Shown here: positions 24,606-38,100 of the stretch, piece by piece | Position numbering within the stretch: position 1 is the first letter of the stretch | How the letters are laid out: the number at the start of each line of letters is the position of its first letter | Assembly (NCBI GenBank): GCA_964023205.1 | Contig: OZ026835.1 | Span: 8,824,414-8,888,413, forward strand | Source of the DNA: Lutraria lutraria | Lineage: Eukaryota; Mollusca; Bivalvia; Venerida; Mactridae | Reading direction: 5' to 3' | Length of the DNA stretch: 64,000 bases | Translations under genes and position numbers: made by a program | Notes under the pieces: generated by a model | The model's input: only the letters and a program-made list of their open reading frames with translations | The model's database searches: none | Told to the model about the DNA's origin: nothing

Positions 24606-25468
24606 AATGTTTCTTTTGACACAAGTGATGAATTGTAATGAATTTTGAAATAATTTTCTACTTAGGAAACATAGCTAGTAGTTGTAATTAATTGTGCGTA
24701 AGTCAAATGATGACTTTAAAGTTCTTTAATCTAATGTTACAAGATTTGGTGAAATTTCCCAAATTCAGTCAGTACAGGAACTTTACCCAAAATGACCTGC
24801 TATATTTGATATGCTCTTTGAGAGACTTTGGGTTCTGGACTACAAACATATGACTGGTGACAGATTTTTACTTTAATGTACTCATTGTATTCAACTTGTA
24901 AACCAATTCTAGTCTACATTATTAAAACTGATGATTGGTACTATAGATGTCAACTTTTTAGAATTCATGTCAGTGATATGTATTTTTTTGTGCTGATTAT
25001 CTTTGTGTACTATGTATGACTGTGTAGATACACTGCTCTGCTTGGATCATCTTCACAATTTGTTCTTGTCCAGAGGTTATAAAACTTGAGATCACTCTAG
25101 AAGTATTTTAGTTAAAAATATGGCATGGTTTAATGTATACAATGGCAAATGAATTATGCTTTATACAGAATTATGTATAATTAGTATCATTATTAAATCA
25201 AAATTTACTTTATCGTCAAGTTTATGGACAATTTTGGGACAAACATCAAAAAGTTAGGTGGAGACTGAATTCAAGTTTCATAATCTTGACCCTGATATAT
25301 TCATGGTTGAATTTTATGCCTGTCATAAAAATATGAGCTTAAAGTTTTATATGAGAGTTAAAATTAGTAATTGTTATTTAATTGATAGGCTTTTGTATCA
25401 TCATAAAGATATGTGACAACAATTTAGGATAAGACTGATGTAGATTTTTCAGGATTTGGTTTCTATTG

Positions 25469-25555
25469 CAGTCCAACCTGTGTAAGGGTCACCTGTCATT
25501 AAAGGCCATATTATGTCTTTCTGAATGATGGCCTTTGTTTACAGGTTTGACTGTG
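25469..25555. mobile_element. MITE of the CAGTCAAACCTGTG family, short copy D
   Basis: The left end CAGTCCAACCTGTGTAAGG and right end ACAGGTTTGACTGTG are inverted repeats. At 87 bp it is an internally deleted form of the roughly 165-185-bp copies. It probably lies in the SEC63 3' UTR. Confidence 0.7.
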
Positions 25556-26787
25556 TTGCTTAGGAAGGACATTTTGTGAAAAAAAAAATCTTATTTAAAT
25601 TGATCTCGTGTCTTAATGTAGATGTGGCCTCACTGATAGGGGGATATATGTCACTAGCTTGTCTATTGTCTAAGTGTCATATGTTAATGTTTCCCTTTTT
25701 TCAAACTCCTTGATCTTAATGCCATCCTCAAGATCTCTTGTCTTTTAGGAATTAATCAATGAATGCAGAATTTGATAATTATGACCGAGAGCTGTAATGA
25801 CATTTTTCATTGGTCTGTATTGTTCATTTTGTACAATGCTTGTGCCACAATAATTCTTTATGTTAATCTGCTCATAAAGAGCTTTTTTCATGTTTATAGA
25901 CCTTTGAAGGACAGATAGGTAGTATGCACTTATCATACTTATTATATTTGTTTGTTAATATAATAAAGTTATTTATTAATATTAATTAATATTGAATGGG
26001 TAGGTTAATTGATGACAAAAGAGCTAAAATATTGGTGCCATTTGATGATTAACTTTGAGTTTCATGGTTTTGATGCAGCTCTATTGTGTGTAGGAATGTA
26101 TCAAGTTTATAAAAATGTTGTTCAATAATTGTACAATCACTGGCTATTATAATCATTGAGAGTAGCTGGATAGACATCCTCAGTCTTCTAGTGTGTGTCA
26201 TTAGTGTGTCAATATACATACTCATCTTGAAATGTGATAGTTTAAATGTATATAACTTTAGAACAAATGAACAATGACATCATTAAATATTGTTTATATT
26301 CTTTCATCATGTGATGTCATCATAAGTGCGTGTCTTGGCTTCTGTGAACTGTTTGAATGATTACTGTAAACTTGATTGATACTACAAGCATGTTTATGTT
26401 TTGTAAATGTGAAGGTTCCATGCAGATCTATACTCAATTTTTCTGCTTCATTATAAACTGTAGAAAAAATAATAGACATTATTATCACACAGCATTTATT
26501 GATCATTAAAATTGTATATACGTTTTGTCTAGCTACTGTACATTATTTGTTGTACTGTTTTCAATCGTTAGTGCTCATTCCTTTTATTAGCATGTTTTAT
26601 TATGTGTACTTGATATGCACTTGACAGTGGGATGTGGGGGACATGGCTGTATGTTTATATTTGTTGATGTCAGTTTATGAGACCGTGTGTCATCATTTAA
26701 ATGTATAGATGTTCATTTCGTTTAGATATTTAGTGAAAAAATATGGTTCTTTGCAATATTTCCTTGCTCATACAAGTTTCACATTAT

Positions 26788-26991
26788 CACTTGTGTATAA
26801 GACGCATGTTTCTATATAAAATATCAGGTGCATCTCGAACAAACCGGTATTTGACGCACTCTATCTAATTTTTGAAGTACCCGGTACTTAAAATGGACAT
26901 GATCAGGACAAATTGAATTAATTTGGGTTTGACATAATATTTTTTTCCCAGGATTTCTGCTAATTTTTTACCTGTGTCTTATACACAGGTG
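26788..26991. mobile_element. MITE with GTGTATAAGAC inverted ends
   Basis: The left end CACTTGTGTATAAGACGCATG and the reverse complement of the right end, CACCTGTGTATAAGACACAGG, differ at few positions over about 21 bp. The element is 204 bp and non-coding. It lies between SEC63 and CNOT2. Confidence 0.65.
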
Positions 26992-28090
26992 CATTTCAAG
27001 TTGTAATTCCTATTGCTTTTACAGCTTTTTTCATTAAAATATGCATGTTGGCTGTCTGTATTAAAACAATGCACTGCGATTTGTTTTTCTTAAATAATTA
27101 ATATATTTATGTGTGATATATATTTGAATTGTGTTATATCTTGTATCATGTGCTGGTATCATTTGGTTTTCAGAATGTTGCATTAAAATGTACTTAACAG
27201 CTTGTGTTTAGTTGCAAAGATAAGATGATCCGATATTTTTTGGGTGTAGTAAAATACTTGATTTCAAAGGAACTAAATGGAGCAAACTGCATTATTTTTT
27301 TTATACATTAACCTACTCAAGGTTTTAAATGTGTACACTTAACTGAATGAGACACAAATAAGAAAATTAGTTAGAACATTGAAATAACCAAATTTTACAG
27401 ACTTTTTTGTGTGTTCACTAGTTTTTCAAAAAAGCTTTTTTTCGTCATCTCGTCTGACAGGAAGAAGCCCTTTTGTTTTCATGTTGTTTATTTTGCTGAT
27501 AATTATATTAGAAATGAAGTATATTGATAAAATTTGCTGTACTGTATTTATTTTATGGATAAAAATAAGAAGTTGAAAAGGAAATAAAGATTATAAGTAT
27601 GTTCATCTTGTCTTTTACTAGATTCATTCCTGGAGGTTTTAACTTGAGAATAATCTCAAAGCTCAAGCACGAATGATTTAGTTGTTAATACAAATTCTGA
27701 TCAGTTGTGTTGACAGAATATTGTTTGATTAAAATCAGTATTGTTAATTCTAAGTATTTTAGAAGCATAACAGAACATATCGAGAGCTCAGCGCAACACT
27801 GTCGTAACTTGTTATTATTTCAATATGATTTCGATACTGTTGCACTGAACCCACAATATATGAGATTTGAGACTGATCTCGAGTTTGATCATGTTTGGCC
27901 TAGGTGTGTATTCTGTGATTTTATCGAGATCAAGGTTGGGGGTATGAACATGATGCTCCCTTCTTGTGCAATGTTTTCAATCTAGGCTTCTAGGAGACGG
28001 ACAGCATCATGTAGCACTATTCAACTGAAAAAAAATGTACTCCTAAGGATAAATGAAAAACAAGATGAAAATGTTCATAGTTGATCATGA

Positions 28091-28096
28091 TTTATT
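28091..28096 (-). terminator. Candidate polyadenylation signal for CNOT2
   Basis: TTTATT on the plus strand reads AATAAA on the minus strand about 1 kb after the CNOT2 stop codon. The choice among AT-rich alternatives is uncertain. Confidence 0.25.
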
Positions 28097-28221
28097 TGTA
28101 TGTACATGGAGAATGTAGCCTGAACCTTGCTACATTGATAATATACAGATACCTTAAGTGCAGAACAATTCTTAATAGAGAAATGAAATAAAATTCCTAT
28201 AAATGTATCGATGTTGTATCT

Positions 28222-28386
28222 ACAGTTAAACCAGTGTTCCACCTTCTAATAAGGGCCATCCTGTGAATAATGGTCATTCTTTGAGAAAAACGACATTATT
28301 TAAAACAAAATGACCCCCAAATAAAGGCCACCTGTCAATAAAGGCCGGTCTTACCCAAGAGTGACTTTTGTTCACAGGTTTGACTG
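28222..28386. mobile_element. MITE of the CAGTCAAACCTGTG family, copy E
   Basis: The left end ACAGTTAAACCAGTG and right end CACAGGTTTGACTG are inverted. The internal words GGCCATCCTGTGAATAATGG and CCACCTGTCAATAAAGGCC match copies A and F. It lies within the probable CNOT2 3' UTR. Confidence 0.7.
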
Positions 28387-29101
28387 AGAATTTAATTTGA
28401 TACAACCTAGTTTCACTGATAGCTCATTGTCTTCCTGCATGATAACTTAAGTATTATTTTAAGAAGAGAAAAATAATAAAACAATATCCATTTTGTTATA
28501 CTACTATAAACCATTAAGTCAACAATAAAATCAACAAAAGCCTACTAAGTTTCTTAATAATAAAATAAGTAACAAATGTTGAACTGACTTAAGATGAATG
28601 TATTTTATCAATGTACAGCATGAGTCAGAAAGAGTGAGAAATGATCGGAGGTCACTACAAGCGACCTTGTAACAACCACGAATGACTGGTAACAACACTT
28701 CAGGATCACAAGACATAACTCCCTTTAACAATCTTCATGGCTTGAAAGACTCTTAGTTTTGATCATACCTGTGTTCTGATGTACATGTCTCTCTCTATAT
28801 ATATATATGTATGTAATAATAAAACCCAACATTACTAAAACAAATATCCATTAAATTGTTTTACAGACTTTTACCTTATTCCAAAGTTATTATTGTGAAC
28901 TTAATTTTGTTCTCGACTGATTTTTTTTTCAATCTAAATGGTCGATATCAAACAGTAAAAATATTTAAAAACAAAATGTAACGACACATCCATCAAAACT
29001 GGATTAACTCTCAAGCCTTCAAGAGATCCTGATCATCCAACTTGTTACCAAGCACCTATGCCACACTGATTGCACTTTAAAATTACTGGATGAGATGTGT
29101 G

Positions 29102-32100
29102 CTAGTGGGCTGCGACTGGCTGATTAGGATTGGATGGCATTGGAGGTCGTTCCTCTAATTTTTCGTACTCCAGATGAAATTCTTTCGCCACTTTTCGCCA
29201 ATTTTGTGCATCAAAGAAATAGTAAGTGCCTCTCTCATACGTATTCGTTTTAACAACAGGGTCCACTCCTGGCGCTCGTGTAATCCATACACGTTCTTCT
29301 CGATGATATCTCCAGTCTCGACTATACCTGAAGAAAAAGCAGTTTAAACTATTTTTACTAATACTATTCAAACTAAACATATGTAACCCTTTCAAAAATT
29401 GATAATTAAGTGAGAAATGCAAAAAGTAGGATTTTGAGTTACACACAACAGTGAACTCCAGCATTAAAGTCAAGATTCAGGGTGGATAACTCGAGCATTA
29501 AAGTCAAGATTCAGGGTGGACATATCAGTCTACTTTTGACACAGATTTTGATGAAATTTATGATAATATTAGAGAACTAAAACTACTAAAAACACTTTTG
29601 TTGAAAAAGAAATATAACAAGAAGGCTTGTATAGACGTATGTATACTCAAAGGGTGTATACTTGATTTAATATATGAATGGCAGAATCACAGGGAAAATG
29701 AGTCTGTGATGCTGATTTTATACTATCAAAATTTCAATAGAATCTAATAACATGTGGCACTCTACTGCCAAATTTTTTGTAACCTGTTTGTGAAGGAAAA
29801 TTAACCTATTTAATTTAATGTGTAAATAAGGACTAAATTGAGTATAATTCCATGGCTAAGTTTTGACACAAACAAAGTTGCATTAAATGCATTTCATGTA
29901 AAGCAATATTGTAAAGATATAGCAAACACGTTATACGTTTTATTGTGATTCTTTAGATGGCAGAGGCAATTTAGTGTACTGAGTGATTCTTTGTGAATGA
30001 CCATTAACGATAATAACTTTTTATCAAGAGTTACATTCTGAAAATGGCCAACAGACAAATGAAGATTAATCAGATACTTAAGATAGTTATAATAGGTTGT
30101 GTTAAAAATCTGTTGTAATTGTGGTGCATACATATGATACAAAAAAATTGTGTTTATAAAGCTACAGTCAACTACCAACATTTCGGCATGTAATTAAAAA
30201 ATCAACTTTACTACATACAATGGTATGTATCCACTATTCATGTAAGAAGTTAAAATTGCTTACAATTCTGCTGCAGCAGCTAACTGCATGATATCTCCAC
30301 CATTCATGTAGAAGAGGAAAAACAGCAAATCTTCACCATACCGATTTAGTTTGATTGGTGCCAGCTATAATGAAATGAAGAAATAACTAACATAGTAACA
30401 TAATGGTACGAGATAGGTTTAAAATGTACTATGTAACAATGACAGTGAAATGTCAAAACTTTGTAGAATGGACCAGTAGAAAATTAAGATTTTTCCTGAG
30501 TCTGAAATGCTTCTAAAGTCAACATTGAAGATGTATAAATCATTTTGAAAACTAAGATAATGCTGTTCAGTGTGAAATAACGCAAACTGCTATCATCAAT
30601 CTTTATTTTTTTTATGTATGTAACTAGATCTAAGTTTTCACACTATAAAACATTTGTTATATAACATAAATCAGATTTTGTCCAATAAATCATAGAAACA
30701 TTAATCATAATTTCTTTATTTAATTGTTAGCATAATGTTTACCTTATCTCGAGTGTATATATTCGTTATATACTCAAATGGAACGTGAAAATCTGAAAAG
30801 AAGAGTAAAACTTTATAGCATACAAATGGATGAATGTCATATAAAGTAGTAACACTAGTATTTCTTGTGGTGGCCTCCGCGGTTGAGTTGTTATGTCTTG
30901 TGGTCTCTTGACCAGTAGTGACTCGCCCCTAATTGCTTGAATCCCAACTGAGAGCTCTTTACTTGGCAAGGATAAACTTAAAATGGTAAAATATTGAATA
31001 GTACATAGTATGACAAAACAATTTCAACTGGCTGGCAAATACCAAATTTTTATTTCAATGTTTCTAATCTGTTAAGGAATATATTTAACATACCAATATC
31101 TTGCGGTCGACAAGGGAGGTCTGTCCATGGTGACAAGAATGTGCTGTACAAATTACTGAAAGAAATTACACAAACAATGTCATGGTTGTTTCACAATTAA
31201 GTATGCTTCAGAAAATAAAGGATACAGTATATCAAACTTTTCCTAGTTACAAATATAACACTGAAATGCCACATTACAAAATATACACATTTAATTCTGG
31301 TGGTTCCGTTACAGTCTCAAAAGTGCATAAAATTGACAGTCAAAACATAACTTTCAAAGATGGACATGAAATTTGACACCAAGTATTCCTAAAATAAATA
31401 TCAATGTTTGAATAAAACAAAGAAATGGTAGCAGATAAGATGCAACAGAAAATCAATATGTAAGTACATTAACACATGATGAATGTTAAAAAATTCGGAA
31501 AAACCTGGCTATATAAATAGCTTTCAAAACCAGTCAAGTCCAGACCTGGAAATTCCATAATAGAAAAGTTTCTACCATGAGTTTGTAAAATCCATTAAAA
31601 ACCTATACTTACTTTGGAGAATTGAGATTCAAGCCTAACGTCGTCAGGTCCATACCAGGAGCCAGCGCAACAAGGCTTTGATCCGTTTCAGCTGCGTTTA
31701 TGTAAGTTAATAATCCAACTATACCGAACTGATCTGCCACCATACCCTGTGGGATATTTGATACCCGACCTGAAAAAATAGTATGCAAGAATATCATTTA
31801 GAACTGAATTATTTAGTGAGCTTATACCACAATCTCGAGGAATTATTTAGTGAGCTTATACCACAATCTCGAGGAATTAATCTGATAACTCACAATATTT
31901 AATATTCTACATTCTTAATATTTTGAACGTAACAACTAATTTTGAGCAAAAAAAGGATGAATGCTTTTAAACACAAGCAGCCAAATTGGATATTGTGGGG
32001 AACAAACGTTAAACCATGTGTTTCGTTCATGGTTTCCCACGGCTACCTGGACCACTTCAATGTGCTGTGTACCAATTATGAAACAGAAGACAAAAACTCT

Positions 32101-35100
32101 TTACATACCATCAGGATGTACTTGAATCCCTTTTCTCTGTTGACCAGACCCCTGTTTGTCCCCTGGATATTTACTATCTTTATTTAATGCTTGTTCATAT
32201 GAAGACCCTGATATCAAATTCTGAGGCTGAAAAAAGTAAGCAAAAATTCAAACTTCATGAATAATAGTTGATGCACAAATGATTTATAACAAAACATAAA
32301 AATAATTGAAAAAAATTACGTCTAAGGAGACAACAAACTAAATTATTGATAATCATCATGCAAGAGAAGAATGAAAAGATTCATACATGGTTAAAGAAAC
32401 TATTTGTGGGCATGCTGCTGCAGATGAAATATTTCAAAATGCATGTGATTTCAAAAATTAACAACAATGATGGGAAATATGTCAGGACTTGGTGTTGTAT
32501 AAACGAGAACCTCAATAAACATCTAAATTAACAACAGCTACCTCATTATAACTAACACTTCTGCTATATTACAGCTTGCCTATAAGACCATTTCAATATC
32601 AGTTGGCTATTATAGCGGGGTTTTACTGCATTCAGGATTTCACCACAATATGTATGTGATAATAAAATAGAAGAAGTTCTAATGATTCATCAGTACCTGT
32701 TTCTTTGAAGGGTCAGTACTTCCTGTATTTTGTGGATCTGATACAAACATTGATAAAGTACCTGAAATCATATAAATATCAAACATGATTAACTGAAGAC
32801 TTCAAAAGTCCACATGTTATGTGACTGTATGAGCTTGTAACTGTATATGAATGATGTGACAGCACAATCACAAGAGGTGACAATATAAAATATCATGCCA
32901 TCTAGTAAAAACATCATATTAAAGCTTATCAGAGCTTACATATCTGTTTAACATACATAGAATCAGAGGGGAGAAATATGAAAGGAGGTTAAACATCGCT
33001 ATAAAGTCAATCAACACGTCATAAACAACTTAATTGCTTTTCCAGAGAATTTGAAGCACTTCTTTGTCAACAAGTTTTACTCAGCCATAGTTCTTGAAGC
33101 ATTCTATTACACATTATTTCAGTCACATTTGGATCCAATATAAACTGTTCAGTAATTGAAAATTGAACAATTAAGACATAAACATTCTTAGTTAAGATAA
33201 ACTGAAGCAAAAATTCAAGCAGATATGGATTCACAAAAATGTTCAACTGTTATGACTGGTTTAATAAGCACTATTACATAACTACACACAAATTAATGCC
33301 AAAAAATATCTATCCCCTCCAATCTGAACCGAACATATATAACAGTCCTGATTTTTTGTTGTGTTTCTTTAACAAAATTTACCCTTCTGATCTGGAACTT
33401 AGATATTACAAGAGCATTGAACAAAATTTTGATATTTTCAATGAAAATTACTATACATTTTAAATAAAACCATTTTGATAAAGCTCAGGAAGGTTTTTTC
33501 AGATTTATAAAAAAATATTTCTATAAAAGGAAGTACAACTTACTCTGTGCTCCTGGCAATGCTGGAAAATCTTCTTGTTGTATTTGGAACTCTGGTGTTT
33601 GATCCTGGACAGGGTTTTTAACCATACCAACTGCAACAGAAGGAAACCCCACTGAATGAGGCAATATAATGTGTAAAAAAATAGTCATACACACATGATC
33701 GACTTCATACATACAAACATCATGAGACAAGAAAATATAAGGTCATATTCAAGCTTACTTGACCAAAAATAAATGGAGTATGAAGGCTGAAATTTTCTTT
33801 TTTTATTTCAGATTTTTGCCAATACAAACTTTACACTCGATACAAAAAATAGGCTTGATTGGGGAAGTGTTAACACAGTCATTGTTTTGTCTGGCCTTAC
33901 GTAATACAACACCACAGTGACAACAAGGGTTAGTTTCAAATATCCATCAGATAACTCTCAGACATGTAGCTCACAATATACAGGCATGCAAGTGAACAAA
34001 CATCTAAATCAAACTGAATCAACATGAGTCATGAATGCTAAAGTACTTTCTTTACATACTAGAATCAAGTGGTTTTTAATAGCCCTTATTTTTTTCTTTG
34101 TACTTTCCTTTCAATATATGCTACATCAATTAACCAGAGGAAGTATAAGCACTTATTAACCAATCAGAGGAATGTAAGTACATCTATTAACCAATCAAAT
34201 GAAATTATTAACATCTAATCATTCTTTGAATTGATAGCATATTGGATCTCAAACACTTACCATAATTCCTAGCCGCTGATAATGAACTGGAGGGGTTTAC
34301 TCTGTTCCCTAATGAAGGAAAATCAGAGAGGTCAAAATTCGGTTGAGGGGCATCCGACCGTGAAGCGAAGCCAAATGAAGATGCTAAATTTGATATAGGT
34401 GCTGCTGAGCTGCTATAAATAGAATAAAAATATTTTGTCATCAAAGAAAACGAAAGAAGAATTCTTTTTTTTTTCAACGTTTTTTATCCAAAATTGTGAT
34501 CTTGTTTTATATTAAAATAATCACTGACAGTTTATTATTTTCAAAGTAGCAAAAACTGACAAAAAAATTTCATGAAAAATTTCATATATCTAGGACAAAA
34601 ATACAATACAAGGCGATATCTATTATCTATGGACAATAAATATTAAAGTAATCAAAATCATTTAAAAACTTCTTACCTTGGTAAACCTGAACCAATTGGT
34701 CTCTTTTGTAAAGCTGAAATTGGCGCTCGATGTTGTCCAATAGCTGATATCACACCTCTGTAAGAGTACATTAAATATAAGGTATAAACATAAATTTAAA
34801 TTGAAGGGGTGAATGCAAAGAAGGATCTATCTTTATACCGACATAGAAGATGATAGGGCCTTCTAGCATCCTTTAGTTGTCATCTGTTTAAGTACTTCCA
34901 ACCATCACAACTGACACAACTTGTTAATAAGAAGAAAATTGAGTAAACATGGAAATACATTGAAGAATAGAATCAATAATAAGAGATGTAACAACAGTTT
35001 AATGAGCGACCTTGACCCCCAAACCTAAAATACAATCCAAGATTTCCAAGCTCCATTGCTTTACACATATACCAAGATTGGTTGTAAAAGGTGAAACTGA

Positions 35101-38100
35101 GTTAAACTTATTGAACAGAAACCATAATCTTATTTTTTGGAAATAGCGAACTTGACTCCATTCCCTAAATACAATCCAAAGTTACCTAGCTTCATTAAAA
35201 CTATGTACCGGTACCCAGTTTGAAAATGAGATCAATCTGAACTTAAATAATTGAACAGACACTGCTTCATGTGACCACCTGTCTGTCTGCCAAATTAAAT
35301 ATCCCAAACCAGAATGATTATTTTTGTTGAAAATGACATAATGAATACACTCCCACACGACCTTCAATTGATTCAAGTATAGCCCCAACCTTCATAGTGA
35401 ACGGGGGTATAATAATTGAATTCAAATGGTATTCATCGAAATACAAAATATGTCCACAAACAAAGAGAGGATTTTAGTTAAGATAAATTAAGTTCACCTA
35501 TTTGTTGAATTCTGTGTCATAGTTCCAGGAGTAAAGGATTGGTTCATACTAGTTGGTGTCAAGTTACGCTGAAACTGTTGATTTGACACAGGTCCTCTTT
35601 GCTGTGGCATAGAGAAACTACTTAAACTACCTGAAATAAACAACAAATGAATATTATACCAAAAATAAACAAGAAGTGTTTGTGAAACACGGTTGCCCTC
35701 AAAAGGCCAACAAGATAGTAAGACCTTGACCTTTGATAAACAGACCTCAAAATCAATAGGAGTCTACATGTGATGACCAATCTCTCAGCCAAATCTGAGT
35801 AGCATAGACCAAATAGTTCTCAAGTTATTGCCTGGACAAGGTTTGGTTATAGACAGACTGACTGACATGTGCAAAGCAATATACCCTCTATTCTTCAAGA
35901 GGGGGCAATACAATAATTATCATGTGGCTCAAAAAGTTTTTACCACAAACAAACAATAATTTTACGTAGTTAAACAACATTTTACCAAAAAATTTTTATA
36001 CACAGGAGGAAGATCTAACTACCAATTAAAAATAAAAGTTCCTGATAACAGCAAAATTCAAAGACCAGAAATATTTAGGGACAAATTGTATGCCCTACTG
36101 GCCCTTAATGCAATACAAAGCATGGACTATAAGTAAGCTACCTACACATAAAAATTTCAACGCAATATCTTAATCCCTAATTAAGTTATTCACCGGACAC
36201 TGATTTTCTATTTTTAGAAACAGTGACCTTGACCCAACAGACCCCAAATACAATCCCAAGCAAAACTTTCATGCAAGGATGCAATACCTAGTTTAGTGAA
36301 GATAAGTCATTCATAACTCAAGTTATTGACCGGAAACTGATTTTTCTATTTTTAGTAACAACAACCTTGACCCCACAGATCCGAATTCAAGGATGCTAAA
36401 TACTAAGTTTAGTCAAGATTGGCCAATCCAAACTTAAGTTATTGACTGGACACTGATTTTCTATTTTTAGAAACAGTGACCTTGACATTGACCCCACAGA
36501 TCCCAAATACAATCCAAAGCTGGGATTTGATTCCAGGTTTGTGAAAACCTGGTTAACAAGTTAGAAGATGAAAACAGAAAATGATGTGTAATATTTGTTT
36601 TGATAACGCTGCCAGTATTGTATTTCTGCCATGTGGACACTTGGTTGCCTGTGTTGAATGTGCACCAGCACTTAAAAAATGTGCAATGTGTCGGAAAGGC
36701 ACAGTAAAACCATACCTCAGCTAAAAGAGATACAAATGTAAAATAAATGCTGACAAAAATTTTATATTTGTAGAGTTGGCAGTAAATTCATTTATATTTA
36801 TTTCATACATCATCTTCATTGTTTTATTTGTGATGTAAGGCAGTTACTCATGCGTGAGTATAACTTATAAACACATGTGGTTATAATTTAATAAAGATAC
36901 AAATACTTCAACAAGGTTCTAAAGTACAAAATTTCCTATATTATTGTAATAACATGAACAATATCTTATAAGACATTATGATAAGTATTTTTTTCATGAA
37001 AGAACAGCAATGTTATATGTCCAGGGGTGTCAATAGAGCCAAATAAAAAATCCTGAAAATAATACATGGCCGACCATTCTTGCCAAACAAGAGGCCTTCA
37101 ACAACATATCTAACTCACTTTGTATTAAAGAAGACCCTTCCAAGCAGATTAAGTTGACAATAACTTTACCATTTCTTGAGATATATTTTCTTCAAATAAC
37201 TTTTATTTTGCTCAGAAATCAAAGCTCATTCAGGACGGATAAATTAGGAATTCCAAATATATCTGGAATTTTGTCACCCCTGTATGTCTTATGGTTTTAC
37301 TCGCAAAATTGCTGATATAAATTATGGCTATCTAGACAAAGGTAAAAATATTTGAGTGATCGCATCATTATCGGTATGCATTTTTCCATCTTACCGGTTA
37401 TTAAAATTCAAGTTTTTACTGACTCTTGTCATTTATGGGTAATTTAGTAGCTAGGATATTTAATGGATGATTTGCTCTCCACACCAAGCCCTGTACATAG
37501 TGTGACGTGCAGCAGTCCAATGTTGTAAGTGCATTATAACAAGTTAAGTTTTCCAAAATGACATACCTGGAAACACTAATACATAGCTTCGTATTAGTAT
37601 TAATGCAGACATAACAAGAACAACATTGATCATAATTTAGACTAACCTTGTGAATAGAAATTGTTTCCAAACCCTGAAAGGTTTGAAGGAGACTGGGATT
37701 GGTTCATCACCTGTAATAGAAGCAAGTTACATCATTCTTGACATCTGAACAGTATAGAACCTTTTTCTGGGAAAACCCAATTTATTAGTCTTGCAATAGG
37801 TGGCATTGGGTCCAGGCCATCCAGACAACACCTTACAATATAGATATCATGTAAATATATAACATAGCATTAAATTCAGCCGGGAAAGACATTGCATTAC
37901 CCAGGCCATTCGAAATAAAATTGCTGGTGTGTAGATATGGGACTGACTCATTCAAAAATCCAAAGACACAAATTTATTTAAGTGATTTTGACATAAACAC
38001 TTTTTTTGATATTTGATTACTGTATCATATTGTATAAAATACTTACATCTTTGTCGGCTCTAAATATGTTAGAAGATGAAGGGAAATACATGCTAGTCTC

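Larger units (their letters stand above)
24606..28090. other. SEC63 3' UTR and convergent intergenic interval
   Basis: AT-rich sequence without recognised exons. Candidate polyadenylation signals on the plus strand are AATAAA at 25962-25967 and 27583-27588; which one ends SEC63 cannot be decided here. It includes two short mobile elements, listed separately. The 92-codon frame at 27707-27985 has no recognisable domain. Confidence 0.5.

Noticed and set aside
27707..27985. 92-codon plus-strand frame between SEC63 and CNOT2
   Set aside because: No recognised domain, no splice context, and it lies in the convergent 3' region; probably chance.
29461..31880. Two separate 34-bp-period duplications as a shared system
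   Set aside because: The units are unrelated in sequence; the equal period is most likely coincidence.
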